Positions 42,421 to 50,521 of a DNA stretch of 64,000 bases are shown piece by piece (within the stretch, counting starts at the first letter, position 1; every line of letters begins with the position of its first letter). Source of the DNA: JBDSKH01 sp050245915 (GTDB taxonomy: Bacteria; Actinomycetota; Actinomycetes; Actinomycetales; Microbacteriaceae); contig JBFWWZ010000001.1 in NCBI GenBank assembly GCA_050245915.1, positions 62,001 through 126,000 of the forward strand. The letters are read 5' to 3'. Under the pieces are notes generated by a model. The model saw nothing but the letters and a program-made list of their open reading frames with translations. It was not told the DNA's origin and searched no databases. Position numbers and translations under genes: made by a program.

Positions 42421-42894
42421 TCAGAGCGCCGCGATGTCTGCGATCACCGCTCCGGTCGCCCGGATCAGGTCCGCCGGTGCCAGTTCGATGTCGAAGCCGC
42501 GGCGCCCGCCGCTGACGTAGACGGTGTCCCACAGCTCCGCGGTCTCGTCGAGCACGGTGCGGTGACGCGTCTTCTGCCCGATCGGGCTGATGCCGCCGAC
42601 CACGTACCCGGTGCGGCGTTCGGCGACCGCCGGGTCGGCCATCGACGCGCGTTTTCCCCCGGCGGCGGCGGCGAGCCGCTTGAGGTCGACCTTGCCGGTG
42701 ACGGGAACGATGGCGACGATCAGTTCGCCGTCGATGTCGGCGAGCAGGGTCTTGAAGACGCGGTCGGGGTCGAGGCCGAGCGCCGTCGCCGCCTCGATGC
42801 CGTAGTTCGTGTTCGCCGGATCGTGCGTGTACGCGTGCTCGGTGAACGGGATTCCCGCGGCGGTGAGGGCCACGGTGGCCGGGGTGCCGCTCAC
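42421..42894 (-). CDS. YbaK/EbsC-family Cys-tRNA(Pro) deacylase
   Basis: 157 residues from GTG at 42894. The YbaK fold is recognised by VFKTLLADIDGELIVAIVPVTGKVDLKRLA, the Lys in FKT, GYVVGGISPIGQK, and VYVSGGRRGFDIELAPADL. YbaK proteins hydrolyse mischarged Cys-tRNA(Pro). GTGA overlap with the upstream DUF2510 gene indicates co-transcription. Confidence 0.9.
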   Translation of the reverse strand: MSGTPATVALTAAGIPFTEHAYTHDPANTNYGIEAATALGLDPDRVFKTLLADIDGELIVAIVPVTGKVDLKRLAAAAGGKRASMADPAVAERRTGYVVGGISPIGQKTRHRTVLDETAELWDTVYVSGGRRGFDIELAPADLIRATGAVIADIAAL

Positions 42895-43544
42895 GAGAAG
42901 ACGAGCGGCGACCAGGTCGTGAAGTAGAAGAGGTCGAACAGGAACGCGCCGGCGAACCCGGTGGCGATGCCGGTGATGGCCATGGCCTTGCCGTTGCCGA
43001 CGGTGACGCCGTCGCGGATCAGCTGATTCGCCTTGCGCAGTCCGACGATGGAGATGATCGCGCCGACGATGCCGGGGGCGCCGAACAGGATCCAGTTGAA
43101 CAGCAGGCCGACGAGCGAGGTGATCATGCCGCCGAGTGCGAGCGGGTTGCGCATCGGCTGCGGCGGAGCGTAGTTGTACGCGTAGGCGGGGGCGTACGGC
43201 GCGTAGGCGGGCTGACCCGGGGCGCCGGCGTACGGGTTCACAGCGGGGGCGGCGGCGGGTGCGGCGATGCCGGGGATCGCGGCGGCGGCGGCGGGCGGTG
43301 CGGGCACCGGGATGGCGGGCTCGGCTGCAGCGGCCGGCGCGGCGGCCGGTGCGGCGGCAGCAGGTGCCGCAGCAGCTGCCGTCGGCTTCTGCTTCTTCTT
43401 CGCCGACGACGGCGCCCACCCGGGCCCGGCGTTGCGGGGGCGGCGGTGATCCGACCAGGTCGCGCCGTTCCACCAGCGGTCGCCCTTGTCGTCCTCGGGG
43501 TCGGGGTACCACCCGGCGACGGGGAGCGAGTTCGGGTCGGACAT
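42891..43544 (-). CDS. DUF2510 plus DUF4190-like membrane protein
   Basis: 217 residues. The N-terminal DUF2510 motif AGWYPDPEDDKGDRWWNGAT is followed by an Ala/Pro-rich linker of about 75 residues with Tyr-rich repeats, and two or three membrane helices in the C-terminal third. DUF2510 is a short cytoplasmic module of unknown role in actinobacterial membrane proteins. ATG at 43544; TAAACT on the minus strand begins 13 nt upstream (leaderless). Confidence 0.85.
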   Translation of the reverse strand: MSDPNSLPVAGWYPDPEDDKGDRWWNGATWSDHRRPRNAGPGWAPSSAKKKQKPTAAAAAPAAAAPAAAPAAAAEPAIPVPAPPAAAAAIPGIAAPAAAPAVNPYAGAPGQPAYAPYAPAYAYNYAPPQPMRNPLALGGMITSLVGLLFNWILFGAPGIVGAIISIVGLRKANQLIRDGVTVGNGKAMAITGIATGFAGAFLFDLFYFTTWSPLVFS

Positions 43545-43558
43545 GAGCCCCAGTTTAC

Positions 43559-45592
43559 TTAGTGGGCCCGGAACAGTCTCATCGACGTCGGCCCCAGAAC
43601 GAGTTCCTCACCGGGGGTGTGCTCGGCGACGAGTCCGGAGATGTCGTCGTGCGAGGAGTCCCACAGCAGCGTGTACCCGGTGACCCCGTCGTGCTCGGGC
43701 AACGTGACGGTGACCGTCGTCTCCAGTCCGTGCACGACGAGCAGGATGCGGTTGAACTCCTCGAACTCGGGGGTGGAGGCGGCGAGGTACTGCAGCGTCC
43801 GTTCGGAGGGCGAGTCCCAGTCCTCCAGCGACATCGACAGGCCCTGCTTGTTGTACCAGTCCATCTGGCTGGCGCTCGGCACGACCTCGCCGAACCGGCC
43901 GTACCGCACCGGCCGCAGGGCCGGGTTGTCGCGTCTCAGGCGGATCAGCTGCCGCACCACGGCGAACAGCTCGCGCTGCCACGGCTCCCGGTCCCAGGTC
44001 ACCCAGGTGGTCTCGTCGTCGTGGCAGTACGCGTTGTTGTTGCCGCCCTGGGTGCGGCCGAATTCGTCGCCGGCGGTGATCATCGGGATGCCGGCGCTGA
44101 GCAGCAGCGTGCCCAGCAGGTTGCGGATGGCGCGCCTGCGCACCTGCAGCACCGCGGCATCCTGGGTCGGGCCTTCGTGCCCGTGGTTGTACGACTTGTT
44201 GTCATCGGAGCCGTCGCGGCCGTTCTCGCCGTTCGCGAGGTTGTGCTTGCGGTCGTAGGCGACGAGGTCGGCGGCGGTGAACCCGTCGTGCGCGGTGATG
44301 AAGTTCACGGCGGCGAGCGGGCCGCGTTCGAGCGAGAACACGTGGTTCGAGCCGGCGAGGCGGCGGGCGAGCGAGCCGATCCCTTCGCTCGGGATGCCGT
44401 GGTCGCGTGCCCGGGCGATGTCACGCAGCCAGAAGTTGCGCATGCGGTCTCGGAACCCGTCGTTCCACTCCGACCATCTCGCGGGGAAGTGCCCGACCTG
44501 CCACCCGCCGTCGCCGACGTCCCACGGTTCGGCGATCATCTTCGCGCCGGCGAGCGCCGGGTCGCCGACGATCGCCTCGAGCAGCGGATGCTGCGGGTCG
44601 AAGGCGAGGTCGTCGCCGCGTCCGAGGGTGGCGGTGAGGTCGAACCGGAACCCGTCGATCTGCACGTCCTCGTACCAGTACCGCAGCGAGTCGAGGACGA
44701 GCCGCTGGGCGGCGGGCTGGGAGAAGTCGACGGTGTTCCCGCATCCGGTGACGTCGATGTAGGACCCGTCGGGGGCGTGCCGGTAGTAGTTGGCGTCGTC
44801 GAGCCCCCGCAACGAGGTGGTGGGTCCGCCGCGGTTCTCTTCGGAGGTGTGGTTGTAGACGACGTCGAGGATCACCTCGAGCCCGGCCTCGTGCAGCAGC
44901 CGCACCATGCCTTTGAATTCGCGCAGGATGGCGCCGGTGCCGCCGAACTGGGCGGCGCGGGTGGCGTACCCGGCGTGCGGGGTGAAGAAGTTGAGGGTGT
45001 TGTAGCCCCAGTAGTTGACGAGGCGCATGGCGCGCAGCCGAGCCTCGCTGACGTGCTGGTGCACGGGCAGCAGTTCGACGGCGGTGACGCCGAGGTTCTT
45101 GAGGTAGGCGATGGTCGACGGGTGGGCGAGGCCGGCGTAGGTGCCGCGCAGCTCTTCGGGGATGTCGGGGTTCTGCCGGGTGAGGCCTTTGACGTGCGCC
45201 TCGTAGATGACGGTGTGGTCGAGGGGCGTGGCGGGCCGTTGCACGCCGCCCCAGTCGAACCAGCCGTCCTGCACGTAGCTGCGCCATTCGCCGTCGGGGG
45301 TGCGGGCGAGTCCGCGCGCGTACGGGTCGATGAGGTTGCGGCTGGGGTCGAAGGCGTGCATCGGCCCGCTCGGCCCGTCGGCGCGCAGCGAGTAGTAGGT
45401 GCCGGGGGCGAGGGCGCGGGTGGTGGCGCTCCAGACGCCGTGGGCGTCGCGGCTCAGCGGGATGGTCTTCGACACCTCGGCGGGGTCGGTGCCGTCGAAG
45501 ATGCAGAGGTCGATAGAGGTGGCCGATCCGCTCCACACCCGGATCCCGCCGACCCGCACCCCGAGTTCGCGCAGCGGGTCCTCGGGCGGCAT
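43559..45592 (-). CDS. glgX: glycogen debranching enzyme GlgX
   Basis: Isoamylase-type enzyme that removes short branches from phosphorylase-limited glycogen. 677 residues with an N-terminal CBM48 domain, and a GH13 barrel: VILDVVYNHTSEE, the nucleophile Asp in GFRFDLTATLGR, acid/base Glu in AKMIAEPWDVG, and FITAHDGFT. It complements glgP upstream. ATG at 45592; the minus-strand -10 TAACCT (45605-45600) overlaps the -10 of the divergent cysteine desulfurase. Confidence 0.95.
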   Translation of the reverse strand: MPPEDPLRELGVRVGGIRVWSGSATSIDLCIFDGTDPAEVSKTIPLSRDAHGVWSATTRALAPGTYYSLRADGPSGPMHAFDPSRNLIDPYARGLARTPDGEWRSYVQDGWFDWGGVQRPATPLDHTVIYEAHVKGLTRQNPDIPEELRGTYAGLAHPSTIAYLKNLGVTAVELLPVHQHVSEARLRAMRLVNYWGYNTLNFFTPHAGYATRAAQFGGTGAILREFKGMVRLLHEAGLEVILDVVYNHTSEENRGGPTTSLRGLDDANYYRHAPDGSYIDVTGCGNTVDFSQPAAQRLVLDSLRYWYEDVQIDGFRFDLTATLGRGDDLAFDPQHPLLEAIVGDPALAGAKMIAEPWDVGDGGWQVGHFPARWSEWNDGFRDRMRNFWLRDIARARDHGIPSEGIGSLARRLAGSNHVFSLERGPLAAVNFITAHDGFTAADLVAYDRKHNLANGENGRDGSDDNKSYNHGHEGPTQDAAVLQVRRRAIRNLLGTLLLSAGIPMITAGDEFGRTQGGNNNAYCHDDETTWVTWDREPWQRELFAVVRQLIRLRRDNPALRPVRYGRFGEVVPSASQMDWYNKQGLSMSLEDWDSPSERTLQYLAASTPEFEEFNRILLVVHGLETTVTVTLPEHDGVTGYTLLWDSSHDDISGLVAEHTPGEELVLGPTSMRLFRAH

Positions 45593-45611
45593 GGGTTCTA
45601 GGTTAGGACCG
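45593..45611. promoter_or_regulatory. 19-bp gap with two overlapping divergent leaderless promoters
   Basis: The gap between the two start codons reads GGGTTCTAGGTTAGGACCG. TAGGTT (45599-45604, plus) begins 13 nt before ATG 45612; TAACCT (minus, first T at 45605) begins 13 nt before ATG 45592. The hexamers share five positions, so one RNA polymerase should exclude the other. Confidence 0.8.
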
Positions 45612-46802
45612 ATGGCCGTGTACCTGGATCACGCCGCCACCTCCCCGATGCGCCCGGAGGTCCTGGCGGCCTTCACCGCTGCCCTCGGGGTGGTCGGCAA
45701 TCCGGCGTCGATCCACGGTGCGGGGCAGGCGGCGCGGGCGCTGCTGGAGGACGGGCGCGAGCAGGTGGCCGCGTCGCTGGGGACGGATGCCGTGGAGGTG
45801 GTGCTGACCGGCGGCGGCACCGAGGCGGTCAACCTGGGCATCAAGGGGCTGTTCTGGGCGCGGAACCCCGGTGGTCGAGCCGTGTCGAGACCCCGCATCA
45901 TCGTGCCGATGGCGGAGCACCACGCGACCATCGACTCGGTGGAGTGGCTGGCGGCGCATGACGGCGCGATCCTCGACTGGGTAGAGGTCGACGCCGTCGG
46001 CCGCATCCGCCTCGATGCCTTGGAGGCGGCGCTGGCGACCGGCGGCGATGAGGTCGCGCTGGTCACTGCACTGTGGGCGAACAACGAGGTCGGCACGCTG
46101 CAGCCGGTCGCCGGGATCGTGGACGCCGCGACCAGGTTCGGCGTTCCGGTGCATCTGGACGCGATCGCCGCGTACGGCTCGGTGCCGATCGACTTCCACG
46201 CCTCGGGTGCCGCCGCGCTGAGCGTCTCGGCGCACAAGATCGGCGGCCCGGTGGGTGTCGGCGCTCTGCTCGTGCGCAGGGGGGTGCAGATCGAGCCCCT
46301 GTTCCACGGCGGCAGCCAGCAGGCGCAGCGCTCGGGCACCCAGGATGCGGCGGGCGCCGCCGCGTTCGGCGTCGCGGCCCAGCTCGTTTCGGTGGTCGAG
46401 CCTGTCGAGACCCGGCTGACCGAGCTCCGCGACCGGCTCATCCACGGCATCCTGGACACCGTCCCGGGCGCCCACCTGCGCGGAGACCCCGTCGAGCGCC
46501 TGCCCGGTAATGCGCACGTCACGTTCGACGGCTGCGAGGGGGATTCCCTGCTCTACCTGCTCGACGTGGCGGGGTTCGCGGTCTCGACCGGGTCGGCATG
46601 CCAGGCCGGCGTCCCGGAGCCGTCTCACGTGCTGCTGGCGATGGGGTTGTCCGAGGCCGACGCGCGGGGCGCGCTGCGTTTCACGCTGGGTCCGGAGACC
46701 TCGGAGGCCGACGTCGACTCCCTGCTCGCCGTGCTGCCCGGAGTCGTGGAGCAGGCGCGCGCCGCCGGCCTGGCGGCCCGCGAACCGTCGCTCGGGCGGT
46801 AG
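45612..46802 (+). CDS. cysteine desulfurase (IscS/NifS-like)
   Basis: PLP enzyme that takes sulfur from cysteine to form a persulfide for thiolation and Fe-S assembly. 396 residues: YLDHAATSPMRPEVL, MAEHHATIDS, PLP Lys in VSAHKIGGPVGVG, and active Cys in GSACQAGVPEPS. Residues about 87-94 and 260-268 (VVEPVETR in the latter) are encoded by inserted palindromic repeats. mnmA lies about 2.6 kb downstream on the same strand, its probable sulfur acceptor. Leaderless start. Confidence 0.93.
   Translation: MAVYLDHAATSPMRPEVLAAFTAALGVVGNPASIHGAGQAARALLEDGREQVAASLGTDAVEVVLTGGGTEAVNLGIKGLFWARNPGGRAVSRPRIIVPMAEHHATIDSVEWLAAHDGAILDWVEVDAVGRIRLDALEAALATGGDEVALVTALWANNEVGTLQPVAGIVDAATRFGVPVHLDAIAAYGSVPIDFHASGAAALSVSAHKIGGPVGVGALLVRRGVQIEPLFHGGSQQAQRSGTQDAAGAAAFGVAAQLVSVVEPVETRLTELRDRLIHGILDTVPGAHLRGDPVERLPGNAHVTFDGCEGDSLLYLLDVAGFAVSTGSACQAGVPEPSHVLLAMGLSEADARGALRFTLGPETSEADVDSLLAVLPGVVEQARAAGLAAREPSLGR
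45870..45892. repeat. VVEPVET-type repeat inside the cysteine desulfurase gene
   Basis: 23-bp copy with one extra base (core GGTCGAGCCGTGTCGAGACC), read as GGRAVSRP. Confidence 0.8.
46391..46412. repeat. VVEPVET-type repeat inside the cysteine desulfurase gene, second copy
   Basis: Consensus 22-bp copy, read in frame as VVEPVET. Confidence 0.88.
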
Positions 46803-46807
46803 CGCCT

Positions 46808-48223
46808 GTGGTCTTCTCGAGCCCGACGTTCCTGTTCGCGTTCCTGCCGCTGACGCTTCTCGGGCTGGCGCTGGTGCGGCGCCGGGGTTTCCAGAACGCG
46901 TGGCTGCTCGGCATGAGCGCGCTGTTCTACATCTGGGGCGCGGGTGCGGCGGTGCTGGTGCTTGCCGGGGTGACGGCGGTGAGTTTCGCGGCGGGGTTCC
47001 TGCCGTGGCGGGGGCTGCGCGAACGGTCGTCGCGCGCGCCGTTCCGGCTGACTCTCGCGGGGTGCATCGCGGTACTGCTGGTGCCGCTGGTGTTCTTCAA
47101 GTACCTGCCGGTGGTGGCCCCCGCCGGTCCGCTGGCGCAGCTTGCGCTGCCGATCGGGATCTCGTTCTTCACGTTCCACGCGATCTCGTATGTGGTCGAT
47201 GTGGCGCGCGGCACCATCGTGCGAGAGTCGAACGCCCGCGATTACGCGCTCTACCTGTTCGTGTTCCCGCACCAGATCGCGGGGCCGATCGTGCGGTTCG
47301 CCGAGATCCGCGATGAGCTCGCGGGATTCCGGGATGCCGGGGTGCGGCAGGTCGGGTACGGCATCACCCGGTTCACCTGGGGTCTGGCGAAGAAGGCGCT
47401 GGTCGCGGATCCGGTCGGGATCCTCGCGGATTCGCTGTTCCCGCTGAGCACACAGGGGCTGCTGAGCGGGACGGATGCGTGGGCGGCGGCGTTGCTCTAC
47501 GCCCTGCAGATCTACTTCGACTTCAGCGCGTACTCCGACATGGCGATCGGGCTGGCGTTGATCCTGGGGTTCCATTTCCCCGAGAACTTCCTGCAGCCGT
47601 ACCGCTCGATCAGCGTCACCGATTTCTGGCGGCGGTGGCACATGACGCTCACCCGGTGGTTCCGCGACTACGTGTACATCCCGATGGGCGGCAACCGGCA
47701 CGGGCCCGTGCGGGCGACGGTGGCGTTGCTGACCGTGTTCGCGCTGACGGCGCTGTGGCACGGAGCGGCGATCACGTTCCTGATCTGGGGGGCGATGCAC
47801 AGCGCCGCTCTGCTGTTCGAGCGCGTGACGGGCCTTCGTCGCACCGAGCGGTTCGCGGTGCTGCGCCGCATCCTGGTGCTCGTGTTCGTCGTGGTCAGCT
47901 GGGTGCCGTTCCGGGCGGCCTCGCGCGATGAGCTTTCGGGCATGTGGTCGGCGATGTTCGCGCCGGCGTCGTGGGTGCCGGGTCCGGTCCTGCTGACCGG
48001 CATCACCCCGTTCGTGGTGCTGGCGGTGCTGGTCGGGCTGGTCTCGCTGTTCGGACCGCGCCGCACCACCGGCTTCGTGGCCGTCTTCGGGGCGAGCACT
48101 TCGCGCGACCTCGATGGGATGCGGTGGCGCGTCGCGATCCCCGTCACCGTATTGCTGTTCGCGGCCTCGATCGCGGCGATCCTGTGGACCGGGTTCAGTC
48201 CGTTCCTGTACTACCAGTTCTGA
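46808..48223 (+). CDS. MBOAT-family O-acyltransferase (AlgI-like)
   Basis: 471 residues, about 11-12 membrane helices. AlgI-type MBOAT landmarks: FSSPTFLFAFLPL start, YALQIYFDFSAYSDMAIGLALILGF, DFWRRWHMTLTRWFRDYVYIP (47620-47682) and the catalytic His in LTALWHGAAITFLIWG. Such proteins pass acyl groups across the membrane to an extracellular acetyltransferase, here probably the product of the next gene. It starts 5 nt after the cysteine desulfurase stop. The acetylated polymer (wall glycan or exopolysaccharide) is not identifiable here. Confidence 0.9.
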   Translation: MVFSSPTFLFAFLPLTLLGLALVRRRGFQNAWLLGMSALFYIWGAGAAVLVLAGVTAVSFAAGFLPWRGLRERSSRAPFRLTLAGCIAVLLVPLVFFKYLPVVAPAGPLAQLALPIGISFFTFHAISYVVDVARGTIVRESNARDYALYLFVFPHQIAGPIVRFAEIRDELAGFRDAGVRQVGYGITRFTWGLAKKALVADPVGILADSLFPLSTQGLLSGTDAWAAALLYALQIYFDFSAYSDMAIGLALILGFHFPENFLQPYRSISVTDFWRRWHMTLTRWFRDYVYIPMGGNRHGPVRATVALLTVFALTALWHGAAITFLIWGAMHSAALLFERVTGLRRTERFAVLRRILVLVFVVVSWVPFRAASRDELSGMWSAMFAPASWVPGPVLLTGITPFVVLAVLVGLVSLFGPRRTTGFVAVFGASTSRDLDGMRWRVAIPVTVLLFAASIAAILWTGFSPFLYYQF

Positions 48224-48236
48224 GGAGGTGAGCCCC

Positions 48237-49352
48237 ATGTCGACAGCCCAGCAGCCCGCGAACCGCGCGTCCCGCGCCATCGTGATCGGGTTCTGCGCGG
48301 TGCTCGCCGCCGCCTGGGTGGTGCCCGGCGCACCTGTCGACGAGAACCGGGCCCGAACCGAATTCCCCGCGTTCTCGCGCGGGGGGCTCGCGTCCGCATC
48401 CGATTTCCGCGTGGTCGACGCGGCGCTGATCGACCGGCTGGGGTTGAAGGGTGACGTCGTCGGAGCGGTCGGGTCGGCTCTGCTCGCGGCCAACGTGAGC
48501 ACGTCGCCGCAGGTGTTCCTGGGGCCGCAGGGCGACACCTTCTTCGCCCCGGACTTCTCGCTCGCCTGCGAGCAGCGGCCGCTGATCCCGGATGCGGTGA
48601 CCCGTATCCGCGCACTGCGCGACACCCTGCAGCGGCGCGGCATCGACTTCGTGTACGCCATCGCCCCCGACCGCACGTCGATCGAGCGGGATTCCCTCGG
48701 GCCGCTCACCGATCCGCTGATGCGGTGCTCGGACGCTGTCCGCGCCGACCTGGAGGCCGCGGCGGCGCAGCCGGGCTCCCCATTGCTGGTCGGGTGGGAC
48801 GAGGTCGAGGCGGTGCCCGGTGACCGGTACATCGAGGGGGACACGCACTGGTCGGGGGAGGCGGCGGTCGTCTTCTCCCGGCTGCTGGTGGATCGGCTCG
48901 GCGCCGACGGCGTCGCCGAGCCCGGCCTGTTCGACCCGGCCGACGTCCACCCGGATGTCACCGTCGACTACGTCGGCGGGCTGTACGCACTGCTCGGCGT
49001 GGATCGCTCCGTCCCGGTGACCCTGTACACGACGGTCCGCGACGGCGTCACCGTCACCTACGAGCATGAGGAGCACGATGGCGCGGTCAGTCAGCGCTGG
49101 ACCTCCACCGGACCGGGCCTGATCCCGGGCCGGACGCTGATCCTGCACGACTCCTTCTTCTACATGGAGGATTCCGTGCTCGCCCCGTACTTCGCCGACC
49201 TCACGTCGCTCCCGGTGACCTCGCTTTCGGCACCGGGGGTGCTGGCCACCCTCGACGGCTACGACCATGTGATCGTGCAGCAGGTGCAGCGCACGGTCCC
49301 CGCGTTCCTCGACCAGATCGAATCGGCCGGCTGGATCACGTCGGGTCGCTGA
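48237..49352 (+). CDS. AlgX/AlgJ-like SGNH O-acetyltransferase
   Basis: 371 residues, ATG preceded by a strong GGAGGTGA. One membrane segment (about residues 13-33) anchors an extracellular domain with SGNH-like catalytic marks: EGDTHWSGEAAVVFS, with the Asp-x-His pair, and the nucleophile Ser in ILHDSFFYM. AlgX and AlgJ partner with AlgI-type MBOATs to O-acetylate polysaccharide outside the cell. Placed 13 nt after the MBOAT gene, so the two form a functional pair. Confidence 0.86.
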   Translation: MSTAQQPANRASRAIVIGFCAVLAAAWVVPGAPVDENRARTEFPAFSRGGLASASDFRVVDAALIDRLGLKGDVVGAVGSALLAANVSTSPQVFLGPQGDTFFAPDFSLACEQRPLIPDAVTRIRALRDTLQRRGIDFVYAIAPDRTSIERDSLGPLTDPLMRCSDAVRADLEAAAAQPGSPLLVGWDEVEAVPGDRYIEGDTHWSGEAAVVFSRLLVDRLGADGVAEPGLFDPADVHPDVTVDYVGGLYALLGVDRSVPVTLYTTVRDGVTVTYEHEEHDGAVSQRWTSTGPGLIPGRTLILHDSFFYMEDSVLAPYFADLTSLPVTSLSAPGVLATLDGYDHVIVQQVQRTVPAFLDQIESAGWITSGR

Positions 49353-49373
49353 ACGCCGCGTACCCTGGAACCC

Positions 49374-50492
49374 GTGCGTGTTCTGGCGGCGATGAGCGGG
49401 GGTGTCGACTCCGCGGTGGCGGCCGCGCGCGCCGTCGACGCCGGCCACGACGTCGTCGGGGTGCATCTGGCGCTCAGCCGCAACCCCGGCACGCTGCGCA
49501 CCGGTGCCCGCGGCTGCTGCACCATCGAGGACTCGATGGATGCCCGCCGCGCCGCGACCCTGCTCGGCATCCCCTTCTACGTGTGGGATTTCAGCGAGCG
49601 GTTCCGCGCCGACGTGGTCGATGATTTCGTCGCCGAGTACGCCGCGGGCCGCACCCCGAATCCGTGCATGCGCTGCAACGAGCGCATCAAGTTCGCGGCC
49701 CTGCTCGAGAAGGCTCTCGCCCTCGGGTTCGACGCGGTGGCGACCGGCCACTACGCCACGATCGTGACGAGCGCCGACGGGGAGCGCGAGCTGCACCGCA
49801 GCGCCGCCTGGGCGAAAGACCAGTCCTACGTGCTCGGCGTGCTGACGCGTGAGCAGCTCGCGCACGCGATGTTCCCGCTCGGCGAGACTCCGTCGAAAGA
49901 CCTGGTGCGGCAGGAGGCCGCGGCTCGCGGGCTGACGGTCGCGCAGAAGCCGGATTCCCACGACATCTGCTTCATCCCCGACGGCGATACCCGGGGCTGG
50001 CTCGCGGAACGGGTCGGCGCCGAGGAGGGCGCCATCCTGGATCGCAGCGGTGCCCGCATCGGCACGCACGCGGGCGCCGCCGCGTTCACGGTCGGGCAGC
50101 GCAAGGGGCTGAACATCGGGTACCCGTCCGACGATGGCAAGCCGCGTTTCGTGCTGGAGGTGCGGCCGAAGACGAACGAAGTGGTGGTGGGTCCGCGCGA
50201 GGCGCTGGCGATCGGAGAGCTGGCGGGCTCGCGCTTCAGCTGGGCCGGGATGCCGCCCGCGGACCCCGGCGTCCCGTTCGACTGCGAGGTGCAGGTGCGC
50301 GCACACGGCGACCCGGTGCCCGCGCGCTGCCGGTTGAGTAGCCCGCAGGGCGTATCGAAACCCGAGCTGATCATCGAGTTGACGTCCCCTCTCGACGGCG
50401 TCGCACCCGGCCAGACGGCCGTCGTCTACGTCGGAACCCGTGTGCTCGGGCAGTGCACGATCGACCGCACGGTCAGCGCCGTCCCGGCCTGA
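49374..50492 (+). CDS. mnmA: tRNA-specific 2-thiouridylase
   Basis: Makes 2-thiouridine at wobble position 34 of Lys, Glu and Gln tRNAs. 372 residues: PP-loop AMSGGVDSAVAAARA, catalytic Cys in PNPCMRCNERIKF, and persulfide Cys in HDICFIPDGD. Residues about 320-330 (LSSPQGVSKP) are encoded by an inserted GAGTAG-type repeat in the C-terminal beta-barrel. GTG at 49374; TACCCT begins 13 nt upstream (leaderless). Sulfur probably comes from the desulfurase at 45612-46802. Confidence 0.95.
   Translation: MRVLAAMSGGVDSAVAAARAVDAGHDVVGVHLALSRNPGTLRTGARGCCTIEDSMDARRAATLLGIPFYVWDFSERFRADVVDDFVAEYAAGRTPNPCMRCNERIKFAALLEKALALGFDAVATGHYATIVTSADGERELHRSAAWAKDQSYVLGVLTREQLAHAMFPLGETPSKDLVRQEAAARGLTVAQKPDSHDICFIPDGDTRGWLAERVGAEEGAILDRSGARIGTHAGAAAFTVGQRKGLNIGYPSDDGKPRFVLEVRPKTNEVVVGPREALAIGELAGSRFSWAGMPPADPGVPFDCEVQVRAHGDPVPARCRLSSPQGVSKPELIIELTSPLDGVAPGQTAVVYVGTRVLGQCTIDRTVSAVPA
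50332..50362. repeat. GAGTAG-type repeat inside mnmA
   Basis: GGTTGAGTAGCCCGCAGGGC followed by GTATCGAAACC, in frame with mnmA. Confidence 0.78.
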
Positions 50493-50521
50493 GGGTCGGT
50501 GGTCGTTCGTAGACTGACCCC

